Assembly: GCF_036322805.1 (NCBI RefSeq)
Contig: NZ_AP027272.1
Span: forward strand, 186,001-250,000
Reading direction: 5' to 3'
From: Planctobacterium marinum
Lineage (GTDB): Bacteria; Pseudomonadota; Gammaproteobacteria; Enterobacterales; Alteromonadaceae
DNA length: 64,000 nucleotides
Under the pieces are notes generated by a model. The model made no database searches and had not been told where the DNA came from. It saw only the letters and a program-made list of their open reading frames with translations. Shown here piece after piece: positions 9,431-19,348 of the stretch (within the stretch, counting starts at the first letter, position 1; the number at the start of each line of letters is the position of its first letter). Position numbers and translations under genes: made by a program.

Positions 9431-9576
9431 TCAAGTTATAGCAGATAATTAAAAAGAATGACAAGTTTTTTTGTACAAAAAATTAACAATTATTGAAAAT
9501 TTCTCTCTCCGGCTCGGTTTTTGTGTAGAATAGCGCGGTTTTCATTTCTCGGTATTTTCCCACGGCGTAAGGTGTT

Positions 9577-10659
9577 ATGACTCAACAAAGCAATCACAAA
9601 CCACTTAAGAATGATCGTTATCTCAAAGCATTACTCAGACAGCCTGTTGATGTTACTCCCGTATGGATGATGCGCCAGGCGGGTCGTTATTTACCAGAGT
9701 ACAAAGCCACCAGAGCACAAGCTGGCGATTTTATGTCGCTGTGCAAAAACACTGAGCTTGCTTGTGAAGTTACACTGCAGCCGTTGCGCCGTTATCCATT
9801 GGATGCCGCTATTTTATTTTCTGACATACTCACCATTCCTGACGCCATGGGATTGGGTTTGTATTTCGAAACTGGCGAAGGCCCTAAATTCGAGCGACCA
9901 CTCAGCTCTATGGCAGACGTAGAAAAGTTGCCCGTTCCCGATCCGGAACAGGAATTGGGTTATGTGATGGATGCCGTAAGAGCCATCCGTCACGCGCTGG
10001 CGGGCGAAGTACCTTTGATTGGATTCTCCGGTAGTCCCTGGACCTTGGCTACTTACATGGTTGAAGGTGGCAGTACTAAAACCTTTGGTAAAATCAAGAA
10101 AATGGCCTTTTCTGATCCAGCGGCGTTGCACTTGCTGCTAGATAAACTAGCCGATTCCGTGATTTTATACCTCAATGCTCAGGTAAAAGCAGGTGCCCAA
10201 TCTCTCATGGTATTTGATACCTGGGGTGGCGTGCTTTCACCTGCGGCTTACAAAGAATTCTCTTTGCGCTATATGGAAAAAATAGTGGCGGGTTTAATTC
10301 GTGAAAACGAAGGACGAAAAGTGCCTGTAACCCTGTTTACTAAAAATGGTGGTCAGTGGTTAGAAGCGATTGCAGCCACAGGTTGTGATGCAGTTGGCTT
10401 GGATTGGACCACGGATATTGCCGATGCTAAGGCTCGTGTGGGAGACAAGGTAGCTATTCAGGGGAATATGGATCCTTGCATGTTACACGCTCCAGCGGAG
10501 CGTATCAGACAAGAAGTTGCCACTATTCTGGCTGGATTTGGTGAAGGTGCTGGTCATGTGTTTAATCTGGGGCACGGTATTCATCCAGATATTGATCCGG
10601 AAAAAGCAGGTATATTTATTAACTCAGTGCATAAACTGAGTGCGCAATATCACAAGTGA
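9577..10659 (+). CDS. hemE: Uroporphyrinogen decarboxylase
   Basis: 360-residue cytoplasmic enzyme converting uroporphyrinogen III to coproporphyrinogen III in haem synthesis, by four acetate decarboxylations without cofactor. The signature [19 protein letters not shown] near residues 28-46 carries the substrate-binding arginines. [16 protein letters not shown] contains the conserved catalytic aspartate, and [10 protein letters not shown] lies near the C-terminus. Length matches the family (about 354 aa). ATG 9577 follows AAGGTG. It is separated from nudC by 257 bases that hold a predicted minus-strand RNA. Confidence 0.97.
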   Translation: MTQQSNHKPLKNDRYLKALLRQPVDVTPVWMMRQAGRYLPEYKATRAQAGDFMSLCKNTELACEVTLQPLRRYPLDAAILFSDILTIPDAMGLGLYFETGEGPKFERPLSSMADVEKLPVPDPEQELGYVMDAVRAIRHALAGEVPLIGFSGSPWTLATYMVEGGSTKTFGKIKKMAFSDPAALHLLLDKLADSVILYLNAQVKAGAQSLMVFDTWGGVLSPAAYKEFSLRYMEKIVAGLIRENEGRKVPVTLFTKNGGQWLEAIAATGCDAVGLDWTTDIADAKARVGDKVAIQGNMDPCMLHAPAERIRQEVATILAGFGEGAGHVFNLGHGIHPDIDPEKAGIFINSVHKLSAQYHK

Positions 10660-10683
10660 GTTATCAGGTGGGTAACCGCACAA

Positions 10684-10709
10684 AATAAAAAGGGGCTACG
10701 GCCAGCCCC
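10684..10709 (-). terminator. Intrinsic terminator reading on the minus strand
   Basis: GGGGCT (10692-10697) pairs with AGCCCC (10704-10709) around ACGGCC. On the minus strand the stem is followed by TTTTTATTTT; on the plus strand no T-run follows. It therefore best serves a minus-strand transcript arriving from about 10840, although it may also slow hemE transcripts. Confidence 0.6.
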
Positions 10710-10724
10710 CGATCAAACGATGAT

Positions 10725-10840
10725 CTATATTGTGGGTTTAGTCGAGCAGCAAATCCTATTGAGTTTGTTACGCGTTAAATCCACGTCCTCAGCATAATCT
10801 AAGTCGCAGCCACGCTCTATTTCCTCATTGTTTCTGACAT
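10725..10840 (-). pseudogene. Possible small protein gene with a frameshift near its start
   Basis: A minus-strand ATG at 10840, preceded by GGTGAG, reads MSETMRK then stops. Adding one base after the fourth codon would give about 38 residues: MSET, then NEEIERGCDLDYAEDVDLTR, NKLNRICCSTK and a stop at 10725. The distal frame is hydrophilic and protein-like with three cysteines, and it is followed by a minus-strand terminator (10684-10709). Either the gene is broken, the read has an error, or a non-AUG start is used. No family was recognised and chance is possible. Confidence 0.3.
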
Positions 10841-11013
10841 CTCACCGCTTTACCGTTTTGATGAACTCAAGGTTGTGAAAAATAATCCTTACAATTCAAT
10901 AGATAGAGAATCTTTGCTTGTTCATGGCAACCTATACTATGCTTTAGATTATTTCCAATTAGTTTCCATTAATACCTGTTTTTCTGATGGGTATATTTAA
11001 CGAGTGAGAGTTA
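10841..11013. other. Remainder of the hemE-response regulator gap
   Basis: The full 354-base gap from 10660 to 11013 contains the minus-strand terminator and possible small gene listed separately. The last 170 bases are AT-rich and should carry the promoter of the response regulator, for example TATACTATG around 10932, but no clear -35 partner was found. Confidence 0.35.
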
Positions 11014-11694
11014 ATGTCCAGCATACTGTTAGTTGAGGACGACAGGGATATGAGCAGTCTGGTGGAAGAGTTTCTGACGGATAGCGGATTTAATGTCACC
11101 GCAGTCGAAACTGCCAAGGACTGTTTTACCCGGATCGCCAATGCTCATTTTGATATCGTTTTACTGGATCTGACTTTGCCTGATGAAGATGGCTTGGTGA
11201 TCCTGCGCAAGTTAGTCAAAAGAACGGTCACCCCCATCGTTATCATTTCTGGCCGCAAAACCGATGATGATAAAGTTGCAGGCTTGGAGCTGGGCGCTAA
11301 GGATTATCTGGGCAAACCTTTTTCTTTGAAAGAGTTATTAATACGGGTTAAAAACGTGCTTGGTTTGCCGCTTTCCGTGGAAAAGCAAAATACTGAATTG
11401 ATGTTTCACAATTTTGTTTTGAGTCAAAAAAGCCGCTCATTATTTGATATTGCGGGAAATCGAATTGAATTAACGCAGCACGAGTTCAAAGTCTTATCCA
11501 CGCTTGCCCAGCGAAAAAATGAGGTGGTGCCCCGTGAGGAAATCGTCGAATTGGTATCGGATTTAGATATTCCCGAAAATAATCGCGCGGTGGACATAAG
11601 CATCAGTCGACTGCGCAAAAAGCTCAATGACAATCGCAAACCGTTTAAAATTATTCAGACTATCCGCGGTGAAGGCTATCTATTAAGCACTTAA
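11014..11694 (+). CDS. Orphan OmpR-family response regulator
   Basis: 226-residue two-domain regulator. The N-terminal receiver shows the acidic pair D9-D10, phospho-acceptor D52 in LLDLTLPDEDG, S79 and K101 in GKPFSL. The C-terminal winged-helix DNA-binding domain includes LTQHEFKVLSTLAQRKN and VDISISRLRKKL, ending in the wing IQTIRGEGYLL. All phosphorylation residues are present, so it should be active. No histidine kinase lies beside it: the next gene is queG on the opposite strand. The partner kinase and targets are unknown. Confidence 0.9.
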   Translation: MSSILLVEDDRDMSSLVEEFLTDSGFNVTAVETAKDCFTRIANAHFDIVLLDLTLPDEDGLVILRKLVKRTVTPIVIISGRKTDDDKVAGLELGAKDYLGKPFSLKELLIRVKNVLGLPLSVEKQNTELMFHNFVLSQKSRSLFDIAGNRIELTQHEFKVLSTLAQRKNEVVPREEIVELVSDLDIPENNRAVDISISRLRKKLNDNRKPFKIIQTIRGEGYLLST

Positions 11695-11702
11695 GGTGCG
11701 CA

Positions 11703-12851
11703 TCAGGCGCTGTCAGGCATACCCTTTTCAATGGTTCTGATCAGGCGTTGCGTCAAACGTGAGTTTGCACTTTCCATTGCGTTTTTTTGCTTTTCGGCTT
11801 GAGCTGCAAGTGCCCATTCAATGTGGCGTTTTACCATATCTGATGAATGCTGATGCTGGTGTTTTAGTGCCTGCACTATGTCATCGTGGTAATCGGCATT
11901 GCCTAGCGCCACGCTGATATTGCGTTGCCAGGCTTCGAAACCGATGCGTCGAATCGCTGAGCCGGCCATTTTTTCTAGAAACGTTGCTTCATCCCAGGCG
12001 AAAAGCTCTAATAATGTCGCTTCCGAGAGTTTTTGCCGAACGGCAAAGTCCGGCTCTGCGGTCAACTGAGCATATCGATTCCAGGGACATATTAGTTGGC
12101 AATCATCACAGCCGTAGATGCGGTTACCTATGGCGGAGCGAAACTCAAGGGGAATGTCCCCCTTATTTTCGATCGTCAGGTAGCTGATACAACGTCGACC
12201 ATCAACTACATATGGCGCAACAATAGCTTGTGTTGGGCACACTGTGATGCAGGCGACACAGCTGCCACATTTTTCCTCTACGGGCTGGTCGGTGCTCAGT
12301 GGCAGATTGACAAATAGCTCCCCCAGGAAAAACAACGATCCTGCTTTGCTATTCAAGGTCAGGCTGTGTTTGCCCGTCCAGCCGACTCCCGCTTTTTCTG
12401 CCAGTGCGTGTTCCAGCACAGGGGCGGAGTCGGTAAATGGTCGCCATTTGGCTTGGGGGTAATGCCCAGAGATTTTTTCGCCAAGCTTTTTCAAACGACT
12501 GCGCAGTACTTTGTGATAATCACGGCCAGTGGCATAGCGACTGATATAAGCGCGGCGTTTATCTTTGAGGTTTTGGGCGAATTGGGCATTTTCCGGGAGG
12601 TAGGCCATACACACGCTAATGACGCGCAAGGTGCCGGGAACCAGTTTTTCTGGCGCCAAGCGTTTGTCTTGGTTTTCAGCTAACCATTGCATATCGCCAT
12701 GAAAGCCATTGTCCAACCAGGATTGTAACGCTATTTTATGCTTATCCAGGTTAATATCGGCAATACCCACGTGCTGGAATCCCAACTCGTGGCCCCATTG
12801 TTTTATATTACTACTGAGTTCAACCCATTTTTTTTCCGGAGGGGCAGACAT
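11703..12851 (-). CDS. queG: Epoxyqueuosine reductase
   Basis: 382-residue cobalamin-dependent iron-sulfur enzyme catalysing the last step of queuosine synthesis in tRNA, reducing epoxyqueuosine to queuosine. The catalytic aspartate is probably D141 in TDSAPVLEHALAEKAG. Two 4Fe-4S cluster motifs are visible: C195-x2-C198-x2-C201-x3-C205 and C248-x2-C251-x3-C255, with C221 between them. Its ATG at 12851 shares its base with the start codon of nnrE/D on the other strand, so the two genes are head to head with no gap between start codons. Confidence 0.96.
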   Translation of the reverse strand: MSAPPEKKWVELSSNIKQWGHELGFQHVGIADINLDKHKIALQSWLDNGFHGDMQWLAENQDKRLAPEKLVPGTLRVISVCMAYLPENAQFAQNLKDKRRAYISRYATGRDYHKVLRSRLKKLGEKISGHYPQAKWRPFTDSAPVLEHALAEKAGVGWTGKHSLTLNSKAGSLFFLGELFVNLPLSTDQPVEEKCGSCVACITVCPTQAIVAPYVVDGRRCISYLTIENKGDIPLEFRSAIGNRIYGCDDCQLICPWNRYAQLTAEPDFAVRQKLSEATLLELFAWDEATFLEKMAGSAIRRIGFEAWQRNISVALGNADYHDDIVQALKHQHQHSSDMVKRHIEWALAAQAEKQKNAMESANSRLTQRLIRTIEKGMPDSA

Positions 12852-14383
12852 TGAAAACCTTTAAAAACCTGTTCCAGCGGGAGAGTTTAGCACACAATAT
12901 TTACACCGCGGATCAGGTTCGTCTCGTTGAGCCAAGGGCTGCCGAATTGGCCGGTGTTGCCATGTACCAACTTATGGAGAATGCCGGAAGGGCAGTCTTT
13001 TCTTTATTAACTGCAACTTATCCTGAAGCACAGCGCATTATTGTTCTGGCCGGGCATGGTAATAACGGTGGTGATGCCTATGTGGTAGCACGTCTGGCAA
13101 TTGAAGCCGGCTTACACTGTGCACTTTGTGAATTGGGCAACCCGGATAAGTTGTCTGCAGACGCCAGTCTTGCCCGGACTAAATGGCTTGCTGCACAAGG
13201 CGCACAACTGGACATTGGCAAATTACAACTCAGTGATTTTGATGTTTGTGTAGATGGTATGTTAGGTACCGGCGTTTCCGGAGTAGTAAGAGCCCCCTAT
13301 GCAGATGTCATTGCACGGTTAAACGACCAAACGATTCCGGTGGTCAGTATTGATATTCCCTCTGGCATGCATGCCGATACCGGAGTTGCCAATGGTATCG
13401 CTGTACAGGCCAATCACACCTGTACTTTTATAGGCATCAAAAGCGGATTGAAAACCGGACAGGGAAAGCAGCTTTGCGGGCAGTTGCATTTTGATGATTT
13501 GGGGGTAGGTAAAGAGTTTCAGCGCCTGGCACAACAAATTGCCAAAGTTGTAGATTTCAGAAACATGCCCGCTTTTCCGGGCCGAAAAATAAATAGTCAC
13601 AAGGGCATGATGGGGAAATTGCTGTGTATCGGCGGCAATGAACAATATGGTGGCGCCATTCGACTCACAGCCGAAGCTGCACTGAGAACAGGAACAGGGC
13701 TGGTTAAGGTGTTTTGTCACGAAGCCTCAAGACAAACAGTGAATAACACGCGACCTGAAATCATGGTGGAGACCCGAACTGAGCAGCTGCAACAGACATT
13801 AGGTTGGAGCGATGCCATCGTAATTGGTCCGGGTCTTGGGCAAGATAGCTGGTCAATTAAGGTTTTGGAAGCGGCACTTTCGCACTGTTTAGAGCAACAC
13901 AAGCACCTGGTGATTGACGCTGATGCCTTAAACTTGATAGCGGAACATCAACGTTTGGTCATTCCCCAAAATCTGGCCATTATTACCCCTCATTCAGGTG
14001 AAGCCGCTCGCTTGTTAAAAGTCACTGCAACAGAGGTGGAAAGTGACCGATACAAAGCGGCTACCCGATTAACACAAACCTTTAAAACTGTCTCTGTACT
14101 GAAAGGCCCGGGCACACTCATTACTTCTCAAGGCAATACCTGGGTTTGTGAGAATGGTAATCCGGGTATGGCAACTGGAGGAATGGGCGACGTATTAAGT
14201 GGCGTGCTGGGTGCATTATTATCCAAGGGCATTAGCAACCGGCTGAGTGCACTTTACGGCGTTTGTTTACACAGCCATGCTGCTGATATTGCTGCGCAGG
14301 AAAATGGTGAAATAGGCTTGTTGGCCAGCGATTTATTCCCATATATAAGAAAACTAGTCAATACCGAGAAAACAGATGCATAG
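12851..14383 (+). CDS. nnr: Bifunctional NAD(P)H-hydrate epimerase / ADP-dependent dehydratase
   Basis: 510-residue fusion that repairs hydrated NAD(P)H. The N-terminal YjeF_N epimerase domain has GHGNNGGDAYVVARLA near residue 73, and the C-terminal ribokinase-like dehydratase has GNPGMATGGMGDVLSGVLGA near residue 436. The length equals the E. coli fused protein (515 aa). It starts at TTG 12851 after a GGAGGGG ribosome site; no ATG is available before the conserved domain. It heads the superoperon and overlaps tsaE by 8 bases, suggesting coupled translation. Confidence 0.93.
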   Translation: MKTFKNLFQRESLAHNIYTADQVRLVEPRAAELAGVAMYQLMENAGRAVFSLLTATYPEAQRIIVLAGHGNNGGDAYVVARLAIEAGLHCALCELGNPDKLSADASLARTKWLAAQGAQLDIGKLQLSDFDVCVDGMLGTGVSGVVRAPYADVIARLNDQTIPVVSIDIPSGMHADTGVANGIAVQANHTCTFIGIKSGLKTGQGKQLCGQLHFDDLGVGKEFQRLAQQIAKVVDFRNMPAFPGRKINSHKGMMGKLLCIGGNEQYGGAIRLTAEAALRTGTGLVKVFCHEASRQTVNNTRPEIMVETRTEQLQQTLGWSDAIVIGPGLGQDSWSIKVLEAALSHCLEQHKHLVIDADALNLIAEHQRLVIPQNLAIITPHSGEAARLLKVTATEVESDRYKAATRLTQTFKTVSVLKGPGTLITSQGNTWVCENGNPGMATGGMGDVLSGVLGALLSKGISNRLSALYGVCLHSHAADIAAQENGEIGLLASDLFPYIRKLVNTEKTDA

Positions 14384-14861
14384 TGAATCTTCTACAGCGA
14401 CAGCTATTGTTAGCAGCGCTTCGGAACAGGACACGGAAAACCTTGCACAAGTTATTGCTGGCTTTTGCTCTTCCAGTGGTTACGCATGGACCATTCACCT
14501 GCATGGTGATTTGGGAGCGGGCAAAACCTGTTTTAGTCGCGGTTTTATTCGAGGCCTGGGACATACTGGCAGTGTTAAAAGTCCCACCTATACCTTGGTT
14601 GAACCCTATGAACTTGAGACCCTGAAGGTCTTCCATTTTGACTTGTATCGACTGTCAGATCCGGAGGAACTTGAATTTATGGGGATCAGGGATTATCAGC
14701 AGGCAGATACTATCAACCTGATTGAATGGCCCGAAAAAGGGGAGGGCCTGCTACCGCCGCCGGATTTAGAGTTAAGTATTGAGTTTACCGACCAAGGGCG
14801 TAGTATAGAGTTACTAGGAAAGTCTCCCAAGGCAAGGGAACTGATACAACAATTAAAATAA
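14376..14861 (+). CDS. tsaE: tRNA threonylcarbamoyladenosine biosynthesis ATPase TsaE
   Basis: 161-residue P-loop ATPase that acts with TsaB, TsaC and TsaD to make t6A37 in tRNAs reading ANN codons. Walker A GDLGAGKT lies near residue 44, followed by the family blocks SPTYTLVEPYE and VFHFDLYRL, and LIEWPEKGEG near the C-terminus. Slightly longer than E. coli TsaE (153 aa). The start overlaps the end of nnr; amiB follows after 9 bases. Confidence 0.95.
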   Translation: MHSESSTATAIVSSASEQDTENLAQVIAGFCSSSGYAWTIHLHGDLGAGKTCFSRGFIRGLGHTGSVKSPTYTLVEPYELETLKVFHFDLYRLSDPEELEFMGIRDYQQADTINLIEWPEKGEGLLPPPDLELSIEFTDQGRSIELLGKSPKARELIQQLK

Positions 14862-14870
14862 TATGTATCA

Positions 14871-16211
14871 ATGAAGATATTGTTGCGCTATTGCCTGCTG
14901 GTTTTTTTTACCTATTCGGTGTCCGAAGGTTTTTTCCTGTCTGAAGCTCAAGCAAGCACTAACGCCATCAACAGTGTCCGCATTTGGCCATCTCCCAGCA
15001 ATACCCGTGTTGTATTAGATCTCGAAAACCAGCCGCAATATAGTTGGTTTACCCTGCAAAACCCGCATCGATTGGTCATCGATTTAGCTGAAACCGGAAA
15101 AAAACTGGATCTGTCCAAAGTGGCCAATAGCAGTGAGCTGGTCACAAAGATCCGTTACAGCACACCAAAATCTAAGGACGCGGTCAGAATCGTTCTTGAG
15201 CTTGATAAAAAAGTTAAACCGCAGATTTTCGCTTTGCAACCTACTGCACCCTACGGCAACAGGTTGGTTGTTGACCTGCCCGACAACCGTCCGGGCCAAA
15301 CTAACCTGATTGAACAACCAGTAAACAAGCGCCACCAGGACATTATCATCGCTATCGACGCGGGCCACGGTGGAGAAGATCCCGGCTCTATAGGCCCTAC
15401 AGGCACTTATGAAAAAAATGTCGTGCTGCGCATATCTAAAAAGCTTGCAGACTTGGTGGATGATGAACCGGGCATGCGCTCAGTGTTGATCAGAACCGGA
15501 GATTATTACTTAACCCCGAATCGCCGCCCCGAAATTGCTCGAGAGAAAAAAGCCGACTTGTTCGTTTCCATTCATGCGGATGCCTTTACTCAGCCGCAAC
15601 CTAATGGTGCCTCGGTTTGGGTATTATCTACCGGACGTGCCAACAGTGAATTAGGTCGTTGGTTGGAGAATACCGAACAGCACTCAGAGCTATTAGGCGG
15701 TGCTGCTGAAATAATACAGGACACCAATAACGAGCGCTATTTAACGCAAGCTCTGCTGGATATGTCGATGGACCACTCAATCGCTACAAGTTATGACGTT
15801 GGCCGCAATATATTGTCTGAGTTGCGGGCCATGATGAAACTGCACAAAAAGTCGCCGCAAGCGGCGAGCTTTGCGGTACTGACTTCACCTGATATTCCTT
15901 CCATTTTGGTGGAAACTGGCTTTATATCTAATCCCAGAGATGAGAAAAATCTCAACTGGAGCAAGCATCAACACAACCTTGCTCGCTCAATATTTAAGGG
16001 CATAAAGGCCCACTTTCGCGCCACACCGCCAGATGGCACCCTATGGGCAAAACAAAAACCCAAATCTCGCACGCATAAAGTTCAGCGTGGGGACTCCCTC
16101 AGTGAACTGGCTTTGCGTTACAATGTTAGTGTCAACAACCTGAAAAGAGCCAATAATCTCAACAGTGATATAGTGAGAATTGGTCAGGTTTTAAATATTC
16201 CACAAAGCTAA
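14871..16211 (+). CDS. amiB: N-acetylmuramoyl-L-alanine amidase, AMIN-Amidase_3-LysM
   Basis: 446-residue periplasmic zinc amidase that splits septal peptidoglycan during daughter-cell separation. A signal peptide occupies about residues 1-29 (ends EAQAS). An AMIN targeting domain follows (about 32-135), then the Amidase_3 domain with zinc ligand H166 in [13 protein letters not shown]235 in SIHADAF, and catalytic glutamate near residue 348 in VETGFISN. A single LysM repeat lies at the C-terminus (about 400-444). The regulatory helix insertion typical of EnvC/NlpD-controlled amidases appears present ([12 protein letters not shown] onward). AmiB rather than AmiC is inferred from the mutL neighbourhood and the LysM. 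Confidence 0.93.
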   Translation: MKILLRYCLLVFFTYSVSEGFFLSEAQASTNAINSVRIWPSPSNTRVVLDLENQPQYSWFTLQNPHRLVIDLAETGKKLDLSKVANSSELVTKIRYSTPKSKDAVRIVLELDKKVKPQIFALQPTAPYGNRLVVDLPDNRPGQTNLIEQPVNKRHQDIIIAIDAGHGGEDPGSIGPTGTYEKNVVLRISKKLADLVDDEPGMRSVLIRTGDYYLTPNRRPEIAREKKADLFVSIHADAFTQPQPNGASVWVLSTGRANSELGRWLENTEQHSELLGGAAEIIQDTNNERYLTQALLDMSMDHSIATSYDVGRNILSELRAMMKLHKKSPQAASFAVLTSPDIPSILVETGFISNPRDEKNLNWSKHQHNLARSIFKGIKAHFRATPPDGTLWAKQKPKSRTHKVQRGDSLSELALRYNVSVNNLKRANNLNSDIVRIGQVLNIPQS

Positions 16212-16230
16212 ACTACGAGTCGATAACCCC

Positions 16231-17997
16231 TTGCCCATTAAAGTATTGCCCGCCAGATTGGCCAATCAGATCGCCGCCGGCGAAGTGGTTGAACGTCCCG
16301 CCTCCGTTTTAAAAGAGTTACTGGAAAACAGTATTGACTCCGGGGCAACACAAATCCTGATTGACGTGGAAAAAGGTGGCCATAAGAAAATAAAGGTGAC
16401 CGATAACGGCTCTGGTGTGGTCAAAGATGAACTGGTATTAGCGCTAAGTCGCCATGCCACCAGTAAGGTTTCAGAACTAGATGACCTGGAACATATTGCT
16501 ACATTGGGGTTTCGCGGTGAAGCCTTAGCCAGTATAAGCTCAGTATCCAGATTAACGCTTACCTCAAGACCTGAAGGGCAAACAGAAGCTTGGCAGGCTC
16601 GCTGTGAGGGGCGTGATATGCAGGTGATTGTAGAACCTGCGGCCCATCCCCAAGGCACCAGTGTTGAAGTGCTGGACTTATTTTTTAATACGCCAGCCAG
16701 ACGCAAATTTTTGCGCACCGAAAAAACGGAATTTAATCATATTGAAGAACTCTTTGTGCGCATTGCATTGAGTCGCTTTGATATTGCACTAAAACTCAAG
16801 CACAACGGCAAGCTGATTAAGTCCTTGCCTGCCATTAGCAGCCCCGAAGAGCACATCAAACGCATTCAGCAAATTTGTGGCGGCAACCTCTGTCAGGATT
16901 TATTGCAATTGAGCAGTCAATATCAACATTTTGCATTGCAGGGCTGGGTTTCTAAACCAGGGGCATTTCGCTCCATAAATGACACGCAATACGTATTTGT
17001 TAACAACCGCATGATGCGAGATAAACTGATTTTGCATGCGATCCGACAGGCCTACGAAGGATTGTTGCCCCCAGATAAATACCCCTTCTTTGTGCTTTAC
17101 ATCACTTTGCCGCACGATGAAGTGGATGTGAATGTACATCCAGCCAAGCATGAAGTGCGATTTCACCAGGCTCGCCTGGTACACGACTTCATATACTCCG
17201 GTGTCTGTGATGCTTTGAATGCACAGTTCGAGAGTGATCAAGATAGTGACAATGTTTCACCTAAATCCTCTGAACCTCGGCACAATTACCAGCAGGAAAA
17301 TGACTACATTAAACCCTTGCAGCCGCTGCAACCATCGAGTTCAGGGTATGCTAGCGGATATGCGAGATCAACGAGCGGTGATAGCTCAGCAGTGCGGCGA
17401 GATATTTCCGAAGCGGCGAGTCACTATACGCAGCTGGTTAGCAGCCATTACGACATCGAGAAGTCGACCCCGGAGTTAAATGAAAAACACGTCATTCAAA
17501 ACGATTCGATTTTGCCCATACCGGGCAAAGGGTTTTTAATTAAACGAGCCACTGAGTTTTATTACTTACCACAGCAGCAGCTGGTGGCGAGACATTTGGC
17601 TACGCGTTACTTAACTGATACCCCTGCTTCACAGCCGCTGCTATTACCGGTATCAGCAAAACCCTCAAAGCTCATGGATATCACTGTATTTTGCGACAAC
17701 GCTGCAAAATTGGGGATGGACGTACATTCTTTTTCAAATAAACTGATTTTAAAACAAGTGCCGATAGGTGCTCGTAAACAGCGATGGCAGGAGATCTTCG
17801 TCGCTTTGCTAGACGGCGAAGATGTTTCAGCAGAGGCGATCATCAATACCATGGCAAGGTTTTGGGAGCCAGAACCGGGTGCGCTGAGCACAACACTGTC
17901 AGAGATGCTCCAAGTGAGTGAAGATAAGCAAGCTTTATTGGCGTGTGGAGCAAAACAGGTGCCTCTGCAATCATGGTTAGGGCAATTAGATGAATAG
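16231..17997 (+). CDS. mutL: DNA mismatch repair protein MutL
   Basis: 588-residue GHKL ATPase linking MutS mismatch recognition to MutH and UvrD. N-terminal ATP-binding motifs are conserved: [26 protein letters not shown] and [13 protein letters not shown], followed by [10 protein letters not shown]. The linker around residues 335-430 is Q- and S-rich and poorly conserved. The C-terminal dimerisation domain lacks the DQHA-x2-E-x4-E endonuclease motif, so it is the E. coli type dependent on a separate nickase. The start is TTG 16231, 19 bases after amiB. It overlaps miaA by 8 bases. Confidence 0.96.
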   Translation: MPIKVLPARLANQIAAGEVVERPASVLKELLENSIDSGATQILIDVEKGGHKKIKVTDNGSGVVKDELVLALSRHATSKVSELDDLEHIATLGFRGEALASISSVSRLTLTSRPEGQTEAWQARCEGRDMQVIVEPAAHPQGTSVEVLDLFFNTPARRKFLRTEKTEFNHIEELFVRIALSRFDIALKLKHNGKLIKSLPAISSPEEHIKRIQQICGGNLCQDLLQLSSQYQHFALQGWVSKPGAFRSINDTQYVFVNNRMMRDKLILHAIRQAYEGLLPPDKYPFFVLYITLPHDEVDVNVHPAKHEVRFHQARLVHDFIYSGVCDALNAQFESDQDSDNVSPKSSEPRHNYQQENDYIKPLQPLQPSSSGYASGYARSTSGDSSAVRRDISEAASHYTQLVSSHYDIEKSTPELNEKHVIQNDSILPIPGKGFLIKRATEFYYLPQQQLVARHLATRYLTDTPASQPLLLPVSAKPSKLMDITVFCDNAAKLGMDVHSFSNKLILKQVPIGARKQRWQEIFVALLDGEDVSAEAIINTMARFWEPEPGALSTTLSEMLQVSEDKQALLACGAKQVPLQSWLGQLDE

Positions 17998-18928
17998 TGA
18001 GATATCGGCATTACCCAAGGCCATTTTTCTGATGGGGCCAACGGCGTCTGGTAAAACAGATCTCGCTATTAGCCTGGTGCAGAGCGGACTCTGTGAGATT
18101 ATCAGCGTGGATTCTGCGCTTATTTATCGGGATATGGATATCGGTACAGCCAAGCCTTCTGTAGCGGAGCAGCTAGCTGCTCCGCATCGCCTGATAGATA
18201 TTCTGGACCCCGCAGAGTCATATTCGGTGGCCCAATTCAGAAAAGATGCTTTGCGAGAAATGCAGGAGATCACTGACAAGGGCAAGGTACCCTTGCTGGT
18301 GGGGGGCACAATGATGTATTACAAGGCATTGATCGACGGCATTTCGCAACTACCGGAATCCGATGAGGGGGTGCGCAAGCAGATCAGCGAAGAAGTGGAA
18401 CTCAATGGATGGCAGGCTCTGCATGACGAATTACGCAGCATAGATCCGGTTTCAGCGGAGCGAATTCACCCCAATGACCCGCAACGACTGATGCGGGCTA
18501 TTGAAGTTTACCGCTTGTCCGGCAAAAGTATGACAGAATTGACGGCGAGCAAGTCCTCATCTATACCCTATAATATATTGCAGCTAGCGATTGCCCCAGA
18601 TGATCGAAGTGTTCTACATCAACGTATAGAGAAACGCTTTGATATTATGCTGGATATGGGGTTCCAACAGGAAGTGCAAAAGTTAGTGCAAAGAGGTGAC
18701 TTGCATCTCGACATGCCATCGATGCGCTGTGTTGGCTATCGTCAAATGTGGTTATATCTAGTAGGAAAGTATGATTTTGACGAAATGCGATACCGTGGTA
18801 TTGTCGCTACGAGGCAGTTGGCTAAGCGCCAGCTCACTTGGCTGCGAGGTTGGCCGGGGTTGCATTGGCTGGATACGTTTTCCAGTGACAATGTAAAGCG
18901 GGTTAAAGATTTATTCTTAAAGTTGTAA
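17990..18928 (+). CDS. miaA: tRNA dimethylallyltransferase MiaA
   Basis: 312-residue enzyme adding a dimethylallyl group to N6 of A37 in tRNAs reading U-starting codons. The P-loop GPTASGKT lies near residue 16, followed by [18 protein letters not shown]. The substrate channel block [19 protein letters not shown] and the C-terminal [13 protein letters not shown] and [18 protein letters not shown] motifs are all present. The start overlaps mutL, implying translational coupling. Length matches E. coli (316 aa). Confidence 0.97.
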   Translation: MNSEISALPKAIFLMGPTASGKTDLAISLVQSGLCEIISVDSALIYRDMDIGTAKPSVAEQLAAPHRLIDILDPAESYSVAQFRKDALREMQEITDKGKVPLLVGGTMMYYKALIDGISQLPESDEGVRKQISEEVELNGWQALHDELRSIDPVSAERIHPNDPQRLMRAIEVYRLSGKSMTELTASKSSSIPYNILQLAIAPDDRSVLHQRIEKRFDIMLDMGFQQEVQKLVQRGDLHLDMPSMRCVGYRQMWLYLVGKYDFDEMRYRGIVATRQLAKRQLTWLRGWPGLHWLDTFSSDNVKRVKDLFLKL

Positions 18929-18966
18929 CTTGAATATGCTGTTCTAACGACCCATTTAGTATGAGT

Positions 18967-19019
18967 GTATACAGTAAAGGTAAATCCTGTATACTGATAT
19001 TAAGCTGCTTTAAAGCAGC
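18967..19019. repeat. Two dyads in the miaA-hfq gap
   Basis: GTATACAG (18967-18974) is mirrored by CTGTATAC (18987-18994), and just after it lies the perfect 16-base palindrome GCTGCTTTAAAGCAGC (19004-19019). The first dyad includes a possible -10 TATACT (18990-18995) for hfq, so it could be a regulator site. The second could be a processing hairpin or weak miaA terminator; it lacks a T-run. Confidence 0.4.
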
Positions 19020-19070
19020 CTTACACTCAACCAGAACAACAAAAAAGATAAGAAGAACAAGAGGCTGAAA

Positions 19071-19325
19071 ATGGCTAAGGGACAATCATTACAAGACCCG
19101 TTTTTAAACGCTTTGCGTAGAGAACGTGTTCCCGTGTCGATATATCTTGTAAATGGCATAAAGCTGCAAGGGCAAATCGAATCCTTCGATCAATTCGTTA
19201 TTTTGTTAAAAAATACGGTAAGCCAGATGGTTTACAAGCATGCAATTTCCACAGTTGTACCTGCCCGAGCAATTCCAATGGTTGCCAACGACCATGGGGA
19301 TGGAGATAATATTCAGTCTGAATAA
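19071..19325 (+). CDS. hfq: RNA chaperone Hfq
   Basis: 84-residue Sm-like protein forming a hexameric ring that pairs small RNAs with mRNAs. The Sm1 motif ([20 protein letters not shown]) and Sm2 motif ([12 protein letters not shown]) are intact, including the proximal-face YKHA. The C-terminal tail is short and acidic ([12 protein letters not shown]) compared with the 102-aa E. coli protein. It lies between miaA and hflX, the usual order. A 142-base gap upstream implies its own promoter. Confidence 0.98.
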   Translation: MAKGQSLQDPFLNALRRERVPVSIYLVNGIKLQGQIESFDQFVILLKNTVSQMVYKHAISTVVPARAIPMVANDHGDGDNIQSE

Positions 19326-19348
19326 TTCTCAAGGTAAGGAAATGAAGC

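Noticed and set aside
15084-15368. 94-codon antisense frame in amiB
   Set aside because: Shadow of the amidase gene, with no independent support.
18967-18994. LexA (SOS) box upstream of hfq
   Set aside because: The arms are ACAG...CTGT, the reverse of the CTGT-N8-ACAG order needed for LexA.
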